Positions 23,236 to 32,256 of a stretch of 38,443 nucleotides of DNA are shown here, piece by piece. The stretch is from Pseudomonas cyclaminis (GTDB taxonomy: Bacteria; Pseudomonadota; Gammaproteobacteria; Pseudomonadales; Pseudomonadaceae), in assembly GCF_015163715.1 (NCBI RefSeq), contig NZ_JADDUM010000008.1:1-38443 (forward strand). Reading direction: 5' to 3'. Position 1 is the stretch's first letter. Each line of letters starts with the position of its first letter. The notes under the pieces are model-generated. The model had not been told where the DNA came from. It ran no database searches and worked only from the letters and a program-made list of their open reading frames with translations. A program made the position numbers and the translations under genes.

Positions 23236-23739
23236 ATGCGAGTTCGTTTAGCTGAAACTAAAGACACTGTTTCAATAGCCGCCATCTACAACCAGGGGAT
23301 CGAGGAGCGTAGCTCTACGTTTGAAACGACTCCCCGAAGCCCGGCAGACATGCTTGATCGCATCAAATCAATGGAGCGCTATCCAGTGTTGGTCATGGTC
23401 GATGAGACGGATCAGGTTGTTGGATGGGCAGGACTCAGTAGTTATCGCGCTCGTGCCTGTTACGACGGCATTGCGGATTTTTCCATTTACCTAGATCGCA
23501 GTGTTCGCGGCCAGGGGCTAGGCAAACAGTTACTTCAGTCACTGCTGAAAGAAGCCGAAGCTCGCGGATTCTGGAAAGTCCTTTCACGCATTTTTACCTT
23601 CAATCACTCCAGCCTCGCATTGTGCGAAGCCTGCGGTTTTCGCCAAGTGGGGGTGTATGAAAAACACGCCTGCCTAGAAGGACGTTGGCTCGACTGCGCG
23701 ATTGTCGAGCGCCTGTTCCCGAACAATCAGCCAACCTGA
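23236..23739 (+). CDS. arsN1: ArsN1-family arsinothricin N-acetyltransferase
   Basis: A 167-residue GNAT enzyme. It matches the phosphinothricin/arsinothricin acetyltransferase group: AAIYNQGIEERSSTFETTPR at the N-terminus, the acetyl-CoA loop VRGQGLGKQLLQ, FTFNHSSLALCEACGFRQVG and a C-terminal LEGRWLDCAIVERLF. ArsN1 acetylates the amino group of arsinothricin, an arsenic-containing glutamine synthetase inhibitor, and so detoxifies it. Acetylation of phosphinothricin-like compounds or methionine sulfoximine is an alternative. The stop overlaps the AAGGAG of the flavoprotein gene, which starts 11 bp later, so they form an operon, likely under the operator at 23204-23218. Confidence 0.85.
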   Translation: MRVRLAETKDTVSIAAIYNQGIEERSSTFETTPRSPADMLDRIKSMERYPVLVMVDETDQVVGWAGLSSYRARACYDGIADFSIYLDRSVRGQGLGKQLLQSLLKEAEARGFWKVLSRIFTFNHSSLALCEACGFRQVGVYEKHACLEGRWLDCAIVERLFPNNQPT

Positions 23740-23750
23740 AGGAGTCGATC

Positions 23751-25106
23751 ATGGATAACACTCACCTTCCCGTCGCCATAATTGGAGCAGGTCCAGTGGG
23801 CCTGGCGGCAGCCGCTCACCTGCTGGCCCGAGGTCTCACGCCGCTGATTCTGGAAGCTGGCTCGAAAGCTGGGGCCAGCATTGAAGAATGGGCACATGTG
23901 AAGATGTTCTCTCCATGGCAGTTCAACGTGGACAAGGAGGCGGCCCAACTTTTGCTGGCCGATGGTTGGATTCCACCGCCGGAGAACGAGTATCCAACGG
24001 GTCGTGAACTGCTGGATCGGTTTGTTCGACCTCTCGCGGACCTAGAACAGATCAAGCGTCACTTGCAGCTCAATACCCGTGTTCTGGCCGTCACGCGCGT
24101 CGGTCAGGATGTAATGAAGACTCAGGGCAGATCGGCATCTCCTTTTTTACTTCGTGTCATAGGGCCATCGGGTGAACGAGATGTACTGGCCAGCGCTGTC
24201 ATTGATGCCTCGGGCACCTACCTGACACCGAACTGGATGGGTACCCATGGCATCCCTGCATTGGGCGAAATCGAGCATGCAGCGAACATTGCATACGGCA
24301 TTCCGGAGGTACTGGGCCGCGGCCGGAGTCGCTATGCCAACCAAAGAGTGCTAGTGGTGGGTGGTGGTCACTCCGCTTTTAACGCCCTCCAAGATCTGGT
24401 GCGCCTGATTCAGGAGGCGCCGCAAACCACAGTGCTATGGGCGATCCGAGGTAATTCTCTTGATCGAATTTTGGGTGGTGGGGCGAATGACCAATTGGAA
24501 GAGCGCGGAAAGCTCGGCCTGAAGATTCGCCAGTTGCTGAACGACGGCGTGATCGAGTTGTTCAAAAACGTCGCTATCGATCAGGTCACAAGCAGTGGCC
24601 AAGGGCTGGTCGTGAAGGCGGGAGAGAAGCTTCTTCCACCTATGGACGAACTCATTGTGGCGACTGGATTCCGCCCTGACATGAGCCTGCTCGCCGAGCT
24701 GCGTATCGCACTCGATCCCGCGACCCAAAGCGCAGTGTTACTCGCTCCTATGATTGATCCTAACGAACACAGCTGCGGTACGGTCAGACCCCATGGCGCG
24801 GTAGAGCTGGCCCATCCTGAGGAAGGTTTGTTCATTGTGGGGATGAAGAGCTATGGCCGGGCACCTACGTTCTTGTTGATGACGGGGTATGAGCAGGTAC
24901 GGTCTGTTGTCGCGGCATTGGCGGGCGATTGGAATGCGGCCAAAAGGGTTGAGCTAGTCCTCCCGGAGACTGGCATTTGCAACTCGGATTTCGATGAAGT
25001 CGATGATCGTTTGAAGGCTTCGGCAAGTCAGACGTTTTGTTGCGGCGCTGGAGTATCCATTTCTGAGGTCGCACCTCGTGCCGCGTCGGGTTGTTGCAAA
25101 GGCTAG
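23751..25106 (+). CDS. FAD/NAD(P)-binding oxidoreductase with cysteine-rich tail
   Basis: A 451-residue flavoprotein: FAD motif VAIIGAGPVGLAAAAHLLAR near residue 8, EEWAHVKMFSPWQFNVD, a second nucleotide motif VLVVGGGHSAFNAL, and the ATGFRPD signature. The last ~35 residues carry two cysteine pairs (TFCCGAGVS and SGCCKG), a possible trivalent-arsenic-binding tail. AAGGAG six bases upstream fixes ATG 23751. It follows arsN1 in an operon. Flavoprotein monooxygenases of this kind (ArsO, ArsV) are described in arsenic clusters and are proposed to oxidise trivalent arsenicals, but the exact relation is unsure. It ends before a convergent gene, with a stem-loop between. Confidence 0.75.
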   Translation: MDNTHLPVAIIGAGPVGLAAAAHLLARGLTPLILEAGSKAGASIEEWAHVKMFSPWQFNVDKEAAQLLLADGWIPPPENEYPTGRELLDRFVRPLADLEQIKRHLQLNTRVLAVTRVGQDVMKTQGRSASPFLLRVIGPSGERDVLASAVIDASGTYLTPNWMGTHGIPALGEIEHAANIAYGIPEVLGRGRSRYANQRVLVVGGGHSAFNALQDLVRLIQEAPQTTVLWAIRGNSLDRILGGGANDQLEERGKLGLKIRQLLNDGVIELFKNVAIDQVTSSGQGLVVKAGEKLLPPMDELIVATGFRPDMSLLAELRIALDPATQSAVLLAPMIDPNEHSCGTVRPHGAVELAHPEEGLFIVGMKSYGRAPTFLLMTGYEQVRSVVAALAGDWNAAKRVELVLPETGICNSDFDEVDDRLKASASQTFCCGAGVSISEVAPRAASGCCKG

Positions 25107-25121
25107 CGCACATCCACCGGT

Positions 25122-25147
25122 ACCCGCCCCTACGACAGGGGACGGGT
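25122..25147. terminator. Stem-loop between convergent genes
   Basis: ACCCG-CCCCT (25122-25131) pairs with AGGGG-A-CGGGT (25137-25147) with one bulged base and loop ACGAC. It begins 15 bp after the flavoprotein stop and precedes the convergent TauE-like gene. The T-tract is weak on both sides, so termination efficiency is uncertain. Confidence 0.5.
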
Positions 25148-25240
25148 CAGGTCTGACCGCCTTATTTCTTACGCGTGCTCAGATGGTGCTTGTGCGTCCT
25201 CTCGTGGTGGAGAGCCAGTCCAAATTGATCGAGCCAGAAA

Positions 25241-25924
25241 TCAACTATGACGCCATACCTTGACTGAGGATATCAACAGAATTGCCGCGAGCAGCGGCAG
25301 CAGATATGTCGTCGGGATCAGACCTAATAATTGTCCGCCGATGAATGTTCCGACGATGGAACCCGCGGCCATGATCAGAATAAAGGGTCGCTGGGCTCGG
25401 ATTATTGAAAAGCTCTGGTCGCGACTGTATCGCGTGAAGCCCACAATCATTGTGGGCAGGCTGACAGCAAGTGAGAGGCTCCCGGCGAGCTTGATGTCAG
25501 CACCGAATAGAAGAACGATTGTGGGTATTAGCAACTCTCCCCCAGCGACGCCCATCAACGCCGCAACCACCCCAATGCCGAAACCGACAACGATCCCGAC
25601 GATAGCCAGTATCACGCCATGAAACAAAGGGGTTCCAGTAGCGCTTGTCTCATGACCGAACAGCAAAGCGGCGGCGATCCCTACAAGCAGCACTGCCAAT
25701 ACGCGGTACAAGGTTTTGCTTTTGAGCTTGGTTGCCCACCCAGCTCCAAACCACGCACCTGCGAGGCTTCCGGCTAGAAGCGTGACAATAATATCCCATC
25801 GCTCAAACACCGCAGCATAGGGGACAGCAAACGCACGGAAAGGAAGGGCTGTAGCTACCACAACAAGACTCATAGCCCGAAAACTGAAAGCCGCCTGCGT
25901 AATTCCACTGAGTGTCCTAGTCAT
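25241..25924 (-). CDS. TauE/SafE-family membrane protein, possibly N-terminally short
   Basis: A 227-residue multi-helix membrane protein of the sulfite exporter TauE/SafE (DUF81) family. The second repeat of the fold is complete (VVAALMGVAGGELLIPTIVL, then GSLSLAVSLPTMIVGFTRY), but the equivalent glycine-rich element expected near the N-terminus is not present and the length is 20-40 residues below the usual ~250-270. The protein may be 5'-truncated or belong to a shorter subfamily. Relatives export sulfite, sulfoacetate or other anions; a link to arsenic thiol chemistry is only contextual. There is no clear ribosome site before ATG 25924. Confidence 0.65.
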   Translation of the reverse strand: MTRTLSGITQAAFSFRAMSLVVVATALPFRAFAVPYAAVFERWDIIVTLLAGSLAGAWFGAGWATKLKSKTLYRVLAVLLVGIAAALLFGHETSATGTPLFHGVILAIVGIVVGFGIGVVAALMGVAGGELLIPTIVLLFGADIKLAGSLSLAVSLPTMIVGFTRYSRDQSFSIIRAQRPFILIMAAGSIVGTFIGGQLLGLIPTTYLLPLLAAILLISSVKVWRHS

Positions 25925-26302
25925 TCACGAATCCGCTGACAGGTTGGATGCCGGTAAAAACAGCCCCGCGACGTTATAGCGAGCGATGGCAATTGTCTAT
26001 GAAGCACGCAGAGATGATTTAGGGCTAGCGCGGCCTGTCCTGTCGTGGATTTTGGAATGCGGTATCGCAGTCAGATCGCACGACCTGGCTAGGGGCTTAT
26101 TACATTACTCGTATATACAAAAACTCAGATGTTTCGACTTGTCAGACTAGCCTGATCTGAAATTTCGTTCCGCCTAGCACACGTAAACGATACCGTTCAG
26201 CGCATCCTAATGGGTCTTGTTGAATGAATTTATCATCAAAGCTTTACGCCACATGCGGAAAAACATATATTCGTTAAACCGCATATGAGCTGAGACTTCA
26301 CA
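25925..26302. promoter_or_regulatory. Intergenic region with the promoter/operator of the main ars operon
   Basis: The left ~300 bp hold no gene. At the right end a promoter is plausible: TTTACG (26243-26248), a 17-bp spacer and TATATT (26266-26271). An inverted repeat ATGCGG (26253-26258) / CCGCAT (26279-26284) encloses the -10, and CATAT ... ATATG adds outer symmetry, as expected for an ArsR operator. The first operon ATG is at 26303. The regulator would be the ArsR encoded second in the operon. Confidence 0.65.
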
Positions 26303-26716
26303 ATGACCAGCAAAGCCCGTGTCCTGTTTGTTTGTACCGCCAACGCTGCCCGCTCTCAGCTGGCCCAAGCGTTGCTGAGACATACCGATTCGGAGCATTT
26401 CGAAGCGTTCAGTGCCGGCACAACTCCGACTCAGGTAGATCCGCGCACCTTCGAGGCGCTTTCACACATCGGTGTGAGCACTGAAGGATTACGTAGCAAG
26501 TCGGTAGACGAGTTCCGTGGTGAGCGTTTCGATTACGTCATCACCTTGTGTGATAAAGCCGCAGCTGAATGTCTGTCTTTACCTGGAGCCAGTGAAGCAT
26601 TGGCCTGGAGTTTTGAGGACCCTGTCACCAGCACCAAACCCGATGCCTTCCGCCACACCCTTCACGAAATTCATGAGCGCATCAAGATGTTCGTCTTGGT
26701 CAAAAACAAACACTGA
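26303..26716 (+). CDS. arsC: Low-molecular-weight phosphatase-type arsenate reductase
   Basis: A 137-residue protein with the LMW tyrosine-phosphatase fold. The phosphate/arsenate loop is VCTANAARSQ with Cys11; a second redox pair may be Cys83 and Cys90 (TLCDKAAAEC), like the three-cysteine relay of thioredoxin-coupled ArsC. It would reduce arsenate to arsenite, passing electrons from thioredoxin. It is the promoter-proximal gene of the operon and is followed by arsR after 9 bp. A second, longer relative lies two genes on, so they may divide the work or differ in reductant. A phosphatase-only role cannot be excluded. Confidence 0.82.
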   Translation: MTSKARVLFVCTANAARSQLAQALLRHTDSEHFEAFSAGTTPTQVDPRTFEALSHIGVSTEGLRSKSVDEFRGERFDYVITLCDKAAAECLSLPGASEALAWSFEDPVTSTKPDAFRHTLHEIHERIKMFVLVKNKH

Positions 26717-26725
26717 GAACACGAT

Positions 26726-27088
26726 ATGGCTGACCATCTGACACCGACCACTGTTTTCAAATGCCTGGCTGACGACACTAGGGTCCGCACGATGATGCTC
26801 ATCACCCGTGAAGGAGAGCTTTGTGTTTGCGAACTGACCTGCGCGTTGAACGAGAGTCAGCCAAAAGTCTCCAGACACCTCGCGCAGCTGCGGAGTTGCG
26901 GTCTGTTGTCGGACCGTCGACAAGGCCAATGGGTGTATTACCGACTGCATCCAAATCTCCCAGATTGGGTCCATCAAGTACTGACCACTGTGCTCGAAAG
27001 CAACAAGCATTGGTTGAGCCCTGACGCCAAACGCCTTGATGAAATGGGCGACCGTCCTGAACGGGCACTGGCCTGCTGTGAAAGCTAA
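26726..27088 (+). CDS. arsR: ArsR repressor (main ars operon)
   Basis: A 120-residue ArsR-family repressor with the classical metalloid site: ELCVCELTCAL, Cys33 and Cys35 plus Cys39, in the helix before the recognition helix (ESQPKVSRHLAQLRSCGLLS). The wing is RRQGQWVYYRLHP; it ends in a Cys-Cys pair (ALACCES). Binding of As(III) or Sb(III) releases it from DNA. It lies inside the operon it presumably controls, between two reductase genes, with the operator at 26253-26284. Confidence 0.93.
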   Translation: MADHLTPTTVFKCLADDTRVRTMMLITREGELCVCELTCALNESQPKVSRHLAQLRSCGLLSDRRQGQWVYYRLHPNLPDWVHQVLTTVLESNKHWLSPDAKRLDEMGDRPERALACCES

Positions 27089-27124
27089 ATCGCCTGATTC
27101 CGCCTTCGACTACGAGATCGCTCG

Positions 27125-27595
27125 ATGAAAATCCTGTTCCTCTGCACCGCCAATAGCTGCCGCAGCATCCTCTGTGAAGTGGTCTTCAATCACTTGGCAC
27201 CGGAAGGTATGAAAGCCTACAGCGCGGGCAGTCAGCCCAAAGGTGAAGTGCATCCGCTGAGTCTCAAGACTTTGGAAAACGCTGCTATGTCGACGCTCGG
27301 ACTGTTCAGTAAGTCCAGCGATGTCCATGTGAACTTGGCACCTGATTTCGTCATCACGGTGTGCGACAAGGCTGCCGGTGAGGCCTGTCCGGTATTTTTC
27401 GGGCCGGCCACCAAGGCCCACTGGGGGCTGGCTGACCCTTCGGAATACCACGGGACTCAAGAAGAGGTTGGCGCGGCATTTGAAGCCACCTTGGAGCAGA
27501 TCAGAACCCGTATTGAAGCCTTCTTGGCTTTACCGCTTTCCCAACTGAGTGCCGAACAGCTCAAGGCAGAGCTGGCCCTGATTGGCACGCTGTAA
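27125..27595 (+). CDS. arsC: Arsenate reductase ArsC, thioredoxin type
   Basis: A 156-residue LMW-phosphatase-type arsenate reductase: [13 protein letters not shown] gives Cys7 and Cys12, and [15 protein letters not shown] gives Cys80 and Cys88. A reaction of arsenate at Cys7 followed by disulfide transfer to the later cysteines is the known mechanism. [10 protein letters not shown] supplies the phosphatase-like aspartate. The C-terminal helix ends in a ~25-residue tail. It follows arsR by 36 bp and precedes acr3 by 17 bp, so arsenite is made next to its exporter. Confidence 0.92.
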   Translation: MKILFLCTANSCRSILCEVVFNHLAPEGMKAYSAGSQPKGEVHPLSLKTLENAAMSTLGLFSKSSDVHVNLAPDFVITVCDKAAGEACPVFFGPATKAHWGLADPSEYHGTQEEVGAAFEATLEQIRTRIEAFLALPLSQLSAEQLKAELALIGTL

Positions 27596-27612
27596 CCACA
27601 GGAGCAATGACC

Positions 27613-28686
27613 ATGAGTAAAAGCCGCCTTTCCTTCCTGGACCGATACCTGACCCTGTGGATTTTTCTTGCCATGGCCTTGGGTATCGGCTTGGGGAGCC
27701 TGTTTGAAGGCTGGCCGCAGTGGCTCAACAGTCTTTCTGTGGGCACCACCAACATCCCCATCGCTATCGGCTTGATCGTGATGATGTATCCGCCTCTGGC
27801 CAAGGTTCGTTATGAGGAACTGCCGGAAGTCTTCAAGGACAAGCGCATCCTCGTTTTGTCTTTGGTCCAGAACTGGGTCATCGGCCCGGTGTTGATGTTC
27901 GCACTGGCGATCATCTTCTTGCGGGACCAGCCGGAATACATGACCGGCCTGATCCTGATCGGCTTGGCGCGTTGCATCGCGATGGTGCTGGTGTGGAATC
28001 AGATCGCGGGAGGCAACAATCAATACGTTGCTGGGCTGGTGGCGTTCAACAGCATCTTCCAGATCCTGTTTTTCAGTCTGTATGCCTGGGTCTTCCTTGG
28101 GCTGTTGCCGCCGCTGTTTGGACTGGAAGGCAGTGTGATTGAGACCAGCTTTGTCAGCATTGCCGAGTCCGTCCTGATCTACCTGGGTGTGCCGTTCCTG
28201 GCGGGCTTCCTGACCCGCAGGATCCTCATCGCCCGTAAAGGTGAAGCTTGGTTCCAAGAGCGCTTCATTCCGAAGATCAGCCCGCTGACGCTGGTGGCAC
28301 TGCTGTTGACCATCGTCGCCATGTTCAGCCTCAAGGGCGACGTGGTGCTGCAATTGCCGCTGGATGTGTTGCGTATTGCGATCCCTCTGACGATCTACTT
28401 CGTGGTGATGTTTTTCATCAGCTTCTGGATGGGCAAGCTGCTCAAGGCTGACTATCCGCGCACCACCGCACTGGCTTTCACAGCCGCAAGCAACAACTTT
28501 GAACTGGCGATTGCTGTGGCCATTGCCACCTTCGGCCTGGCTTCCCCGGTCGCCTTTGCTACGGTGATTGGTCCGCTGGTGGAAGTACCGGTACTGATTT
28601 CTCTGGTCGGTGTGGCCCTTTGGTTGAAACGCCGCTGGTTCGATGAATCCACGAGCGCCGTTGCGCAGGACAAAGACTATGTTTGA
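27613..28686 (+). CDS. acr3: ACR3-family arsenite efflux transporter
   Basis: A 357-residue ten-helix permease of the ACR3 family: [18 protein letters not shown], then [19 protein letters not shown] with the conserved essential cysteine in helix 4, ending with [18 protein letters not shown]. It extrudes arsenite using the proton motive force. ATG 27613 is eight bases after GGAG; the ATG at 27607 is too close. Its last codons overlap arsH by eight bases, implying translational coupling. Confidence 0.94.
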   Translation: MSKSRLSFLDRYLTLWIFLAMALGIGLGSLFEGWPQWLNSLSVGTTNIPIAIGLIVMMYPPLAKVRYEELPEVFKDKRILVLSLVQNWVIGPVLMFALAIIFLRDQPEYMTGLILIGLARCIAMVLVWNQIAGGNNQYVAGLVAFNSIFQILFFSLYAWVFLGLLPPLFGLEGSVIETSFVSIAESVLIYLGVPFLAGFLTRRILIARKGEAWFQERFIPKISPLTLVALLLTIVAMFSLKGDVVLQLPLDVLRIAIPLTIYFVVMFFISFWMGKLLKADYPRTTALAFTAASNNFELAIAVAIATFGLASPVAFATVIGPLVEVPVLISLVGVALWLKRRWFDESTSAVAQDKDYV

Positions 28687-29395
28687 TGACCATATCCCCC
28701 AACTCGATACCGAACTGGTTGATCTCCCATCGACAGGCAAACTAGGTATCGAAAAAACCTCCATCCATAAGCCGCGCATTTTGCTGCTGTACGGATCGAC
28801 CCGTGAGCGCTCTTTCAGTCGCCTGTTGGTAGAGGAAGCCGCTCGGCTGCTGGAGCACTTCGGCGCAGAGGCGCGGATTTTCAATCCGTCGGGTTTGCCG
28901 CTGCCAGATGACGCACCCGACGATCATCCGCGTGTGAAGGAGCTGCGCGATCTGATGCTGTGGTCCGAGGGGCAGGTCTGGTGCTCTCCAGAACGTCACG
29001 GTTCCATGAGCGCAGTGTTCAAAGCTCAGATCGACTGGGTACCACTCGCGATGGGCGCGGTACGCCCGACCCAGGGTAAAACCCTTGCGGTCATGCAGGT
29101 GTGCGGTGGCTCGCAGTCGTTCAACGTGGTCAATCAGCTGCGAGTGCTGGGACGTTGGATGCGCATGTTCACCATCCCCAACCAATCCTCCGTGCCGAAG
29201 GCCTATATGGAGTTCGACGATAACGGCCGGATGAAGCCTTCTCCGTTCTACGACCGCGTCGTGGATGTGATGGAGGAGTTGGTGAAATTCACGCTGCTGC
29301 TTCGCGACCGTCAGGACTATCTGGTTGATCGTTATTCCGAGCGCAAAGAGTCAGCGGAAGAACTCATGAAACGTGTCAATCAGCGCTCCATCTGA
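28679..29395 (+). CDS. arsH: NADPH-dependent FMN oxidoreductase ArsH
   Basis: A 238-residue flavodoxin-fold Ars[19 protein letters not shown] binds FMN phosphate, followed by [20 protein letters not shown] and [20 protein letters not shown]. ArsH oxidises trivalent organoarsenicals to the less toxic pentavalent forms. ATG 28679 overlaps the acr3 stop and has AGGA eight bases upstream; frames beginning earlier inside acr3 are not needed. Confidence 0.94.
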   Translation: MFDDHIPQLDTELVDLPSTGKLGIEKTSIHKPRILLLYGSTRERSFSRLLVEEAARLLEHFGAEARIFNPSGLPLPDDAPDDHPRVKELRDLMLWSEGQVWCSPERHGSMSAVFKAQIDWVPLAMGAVRPTQGKTLAVMQVCGGSQSFNVVNQLRVLGRWMRMFTIPNQSSVPKAYMEFDDNGRMKPSPFYDRVVDVMEELVKFTLLLRDRQDYLVDRYSERKESAEELMKRVNQRSI

Positions 29396-29407
29396 GGATT
29401 TTTCACC

Positions 29408-29920
29408 GTGCAACAACACCCTTATTCCGTACTGCCTCTGGCACAGTTCAATGGCCAATTGATCTTCACCCCGTGCCCAGGCACGAAGGGCACCCGACCT
29501 TTCGAGGCGTTGCAAACCCTCAAGGGCGCAGGGGCCTCGGCGTTGCTGACGCTGATGCCGACAGAAGAGTTGCTTCAGAACGAGATCGACCTGCTGCCGG
29601 AAGAATGCCAAATGCTTGGCATCGAGTGGTTTCACCTGCCCGTCGAAGACGATCAAGCGCCTGGCGAAGCATTCAAAGCCGCATGGGAACAGCACCATCC
29701 ACGACTTAAGCAGCTGCTGACCGAAGGGAAAACCATTGCCATCCATTGCAAGGGCGGCTCGGGCCGTACCGGTTTGATCGCGGCTCAACTGTTGATCGAG
29801 AGCGGTGTGCCCTTCAGCGATGCCATCCGGGATGTTCAGTCGTTGCGTCCTCGCGCAATTCAGCATCCTGCCCATATCGAATACATCGGCCAGTTTGACA
29901 CCCCGTCGAACTCCCACTGA
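29408..29920 (+). CDS. Dual-specificity/tyrosine-type phosphatase of the ars operon
   Basis: A 170-residue cysteine phosphatase resembling the CDKN3-like branch of protein tyrosine phosphatases. The active-site loop is [11 protein letters not shown] with Cys114 and Arg120; the candidate general acid lies in VEDDQAP (81-82). Members of this group recur in ars operons next to GAPDH and arsJ. The substrate is unknown: a phosphoprotein, a sugar phosphate, or removal of phosphate-type intermediates are all conceivable. The GTG start at 29408 has TGAGGA nine bases upstream. It sits 12 bp after arsH and 23 bp before the GAPDH gene. Confidence 0.85.
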   Translation: MQQHPYSVLPLAQFNGQLIFTPCPGTKGTRPFEALQTLKGAGASALLTLMPTEELLQNEIDLLPEECQMLGIEWFHLPVEDDQAPGEAFKAAWEQHHPRLKQLLTEGKTIAIHCKGGSGRTGLIAAQLLIESGVPFSDAIRDVQSLRPRAIQHPAHIEYIGQFDTPSNSH

Positions 29921-29943
29921 CAACAGATACAGAGCACAACAAC

Positions 29944-30948
29944 ATGACTATCAAAGTTGGCATCAATGGTTTTGGACGGATTGGTCGCCTCGCGCTGCGA
30001 GCCGCCTGGAACTGGCCAGAATTCGAATTCGTGCAGATCAACGATCCGGCAGGTGATGCAGTAACTCATGCGCACCTGATCAACTTCGACTCTGTGCATG
30101 GTCGTTGGCACAACGAAGCCAGTGCAGAAGGCGATCATGTGGTGATTGGCGGCAAGCGCATCAAGGTGACCGCGAACAAAGCGATTGCGGACACCGACTG
30201 GTCGGATTGCGATCTGGTGATCGAGGCCAGCGGCAAGATGAAAACCGTCGCTGTGCTTCAGGCTTACCTCGACCAAGGCGTAAAGCGCGTGGTGGTCTGC
30301 GCTCCAGTGAAGGAAAAAGGCGCGCTGAACGTCGTCATGGGCGTCAATCATCAGCTGTTCAATGCGGCGGAACATCGCATCGTCACGGCTGCTTCGTGCA
30401 CCACCAACTGTCTGGCGCCCGTGGTGAAAGTGATCCACGAAAAGCTGGGCATTCGCCACGGCTCGATCACCACCATTCACGACCTGACCAATACCCAGAG
30501 CATTCTCGATCAGCCGCACAAGGATCTGCGTCGTGCACGTGCATCCGGCATGAGCCTGATTCCAACCAGTACCGGCTCGGCCACCGCCATTGCCGAAATC
30601 TTCCCGGAGCTGCGTGGACGCCTGAATGGTCACGCCGTACGCGTGCCGCTGGCCAACGCTTCGCTGACTGACTGTGTCTTTGAAGTCGAGCGGGCCACTA
30701 CTGTTGAAGAGGTCAATCAGTTCCTCAAGGACGCCTCCGAGAACGAGCTGAAAGACATCCTTGGTTTTGAGGAGCGTCCGCTGGTGTCCATTGACTACCG
30801 CACTGACCCGCGCTCATCGATCATCGATGCGCTGTCGACCATGGTCATCAACGGCACCCAGGTCAAACTCTATGCCTGGTACGACAACGAGTGGGGCTAT
30901 GCCAACCGCACCGTCGAACTGGCCAAAATGGTCGGTCTGGCAGTCTAA
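29944..30948 (+). CDS. ars-operon glyceraldehyde-3-phosphate dehydrogenase
   Basis: A 334-residue GAPDH: NAD-binding [14 protein letters not shown] at the N-terminus, catalytic [10 protein letters not shown] with Cys152, and [10 protein letters not shown] with the active-site histidine. In arsJ-type operons this enzyme uses arsenate in place of phosphate to form unstable 1-arseno-3-phosphoglycerate, which ArsJ exports; together they act as an arsenate efflux route. Placement immediately before arsJ (9 bp) supports this specialised role instead of glycolysis. Confidence 0.94.
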   Translation: MTIKVGINGFGRIGRLALRAAWNWPEFEFVQINDPAGDAVTHAHLINFDSVHGRWHNEASAEGDHVVIGGKRIKVTANKAIADTDWSDCDLVIEASGKMKTVAVLQAYLDQGVKRVVVCAPVKEKGALNVVMGVNHQLFNAAEHRIVTAASCTTNCLAPVVKVIHEKLGIRHGSITTIHDLTNTQSILDQPHKDLRRARASGMSLIPTSTGSATAIAEIFPELRGRLNGHAVRVPLANASLTDCVFEVERATTVEEVNQFLKDASENELKDILGFEERPLVSIDYRTDPRSSIIDALSTMVINGTQVKLYAWYDNEWGYANRTVELAKMVGLAV

Positions 30949-30957
30949 GGAGCGGTC

Positions 30958-32211
30958 ATGAAAGCGTTGTCAGCCCTCGCTCCGGAAGTGCGGCAGTACC
31001 TACTCGTCACGGGCAACTACTGGGCCTTCACCCTCACCGATGGCGCCTTGCGCATGTTGGTGGTGTTGCACTTTCACGCGTTGGGCTACAGCCCACTGCA
31101 AATCGCGGCATTGTTTCTGTTCTACGAACTCTTTGGCGTGATCACTAACTTGGTGGGTGGTTACCTCGGCGCTCGGCTGGGTCTGAACCGAACAATGAAC
31201 ATCGGGCTGGGCTTCCAAGTCGCGGCGCTGCTGATGCTGACGGTTCCTGTCGCCTGGCTAACCATCCCATGGGTGATGGGCGCTCAGGCGCTGTCGGGGA
31301 TTGCCAAAGACCTGAACAAAATGAGCGCCAAAAGCTCCATCAAGCTTCTGGTTCCTGATGGGCAACAGGGCAAGCTCTACCAGTGGGTGGCGATCCTCAC
31401 CGGCTCGAAGAACGCACTCAAGGGTGTCGGCTTCTTTCTTGGTGGGGCCTTGCTGGCACTCATCGGCTTCAAAGGCGCCTTGCTGGCCATGGCGGGTGTC
31501 CTGGCGCTGATCTGGATCAGCAGCTTGGTCCTGTTGAAGAAGGACCTAGGCAAGGCCAAAGCCAAGCCAAAATTTCGCGACATCCTGTCCAAGAGCCGGG
31601 CGATCAATATTCTCTCAGCGGCCCGAATGTTCCTATTCGGCGCCCGCGATGTCTGGTTTGTGGTGGCCTTGCCGGTGTATCTGAGCAGCGTCTTCGGCTG
31701 GGACTTCTGGCAGGTTGGCGGCTTCCTTGCGGCCTGGGTGATTGGCTACGGCATTGTGCAATCCTTCGCGCCCAACATCACCGGTAAGAAACGTGGGCAC
31801 GTACCGGATGGTCGTGCGGCATTTCTGTGGGCACTTGCACTGGCGGGCCTGCCTGCGGCAATCGCTCTCGGGCTGAACAGCGAGGTGTCACAACAGGTGG
31901 TGCTGCTCGGCGGATTAATGGTCTTTGGGGCGTTGTTCGCGGTGAACTCCTCGCTGCACAGCTACCTGATCGTGTCCTACGCCAAGGAAGACGGCGTATC
32001 GCTGGATGTGGGTTTTTATTACATGTCGAACGCCATGGGACGCTTGATAGGCACGGTGTTCTCCGGCTGGGTTTATCAGGTGTATGGGTTGGGCGCGTGC
32101 TTGTGGATATCGAGCGCATTCGTACTGCTCGCAGCCTTAATTTCTATAGGCCTGCCCAGGCATTCTGCGTCGCTACTTAACGAAGCAGGTAAGAAAGATC
32201 CATACACATGA
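30958..32211 (+). CDS. arsJ: Organoarsenical efflux MFS transporter ArsJ
   Basis: A 417-residue 12-helix MFS protein with the ArsJ look: RQYLLVTGNYWAFTLTDGAL, LFLFYELFGVITNLVGGYLG, IAKDLNKMSAKSSIKLL and VNSSLHSYLIVSYAKEDGVS. ArsJ exports 1-arseno-3-phosphoglycerate, which breaks down outside to arsenate. It is the last gene of the operon, followed by a stem-loop (32216-32235). Confidence 0.93.
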   Translation: MKALSALAPEVRQYLLVTGNYWAFTLTDGALRMLVVLHFHALGYSPLQIAALFLFYELFGVITNLVGGYLGARLGLNRTMNIGLGFQVAALLMLTVPVAWLTIPWVMGAQALSGIAKDLNKMSAKSSIKLLVPDGQQGKLYQWVAILTGSKNALKGVGFFLGGALLALIGFKGALLAMAGVLALIWISSLVLLKKDLGKAKAKPKFRDILSKSRAINILSAARMFLFGARDVWFVVALPVYLSSVFGWDFWQVGGFLAAWVIGYGIVQSFAPNITGKKRGHVPDGRAAFLWALALAGLPAAIALGLNSEVSQQVVLLGGLMVFGALFAVNSSLHSYLIVSYAKEDGVSLDVGFYYMSNAMGRLIGTVFSGWVYQVYGLGACLWISSAFVLLAALISIGLPRHSASLLNEAGKKDPYT

Positions 32212-32215
32212 GCAA

Positions 32216-32235
32216 CCTCCCCTTGGGAGGGGAGG
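32216..32235 (+). terminator. Stem-loop at the end of the ars operon
   Basis: CCTCCCC (32216-32222) pairs with GGGGAGG (32229-32235), loop TTGGGA, starting four bases after the arsJ stop. There is no T-run directly after it, so it may act as an RNA 3'-end stabiliser or a weak terminator. Confidence 0.5.
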
Positions 32236-32256
32236 CAGATGTAACGTTTGGCTACT

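Noticed and set aside
27457..28884. A 475-codon minus-strand frame across arsC-acr3-arsH
   Set aside because: Antisense of three confidently identified genes; low-complexity His/Gln/Asp-rich sequence.
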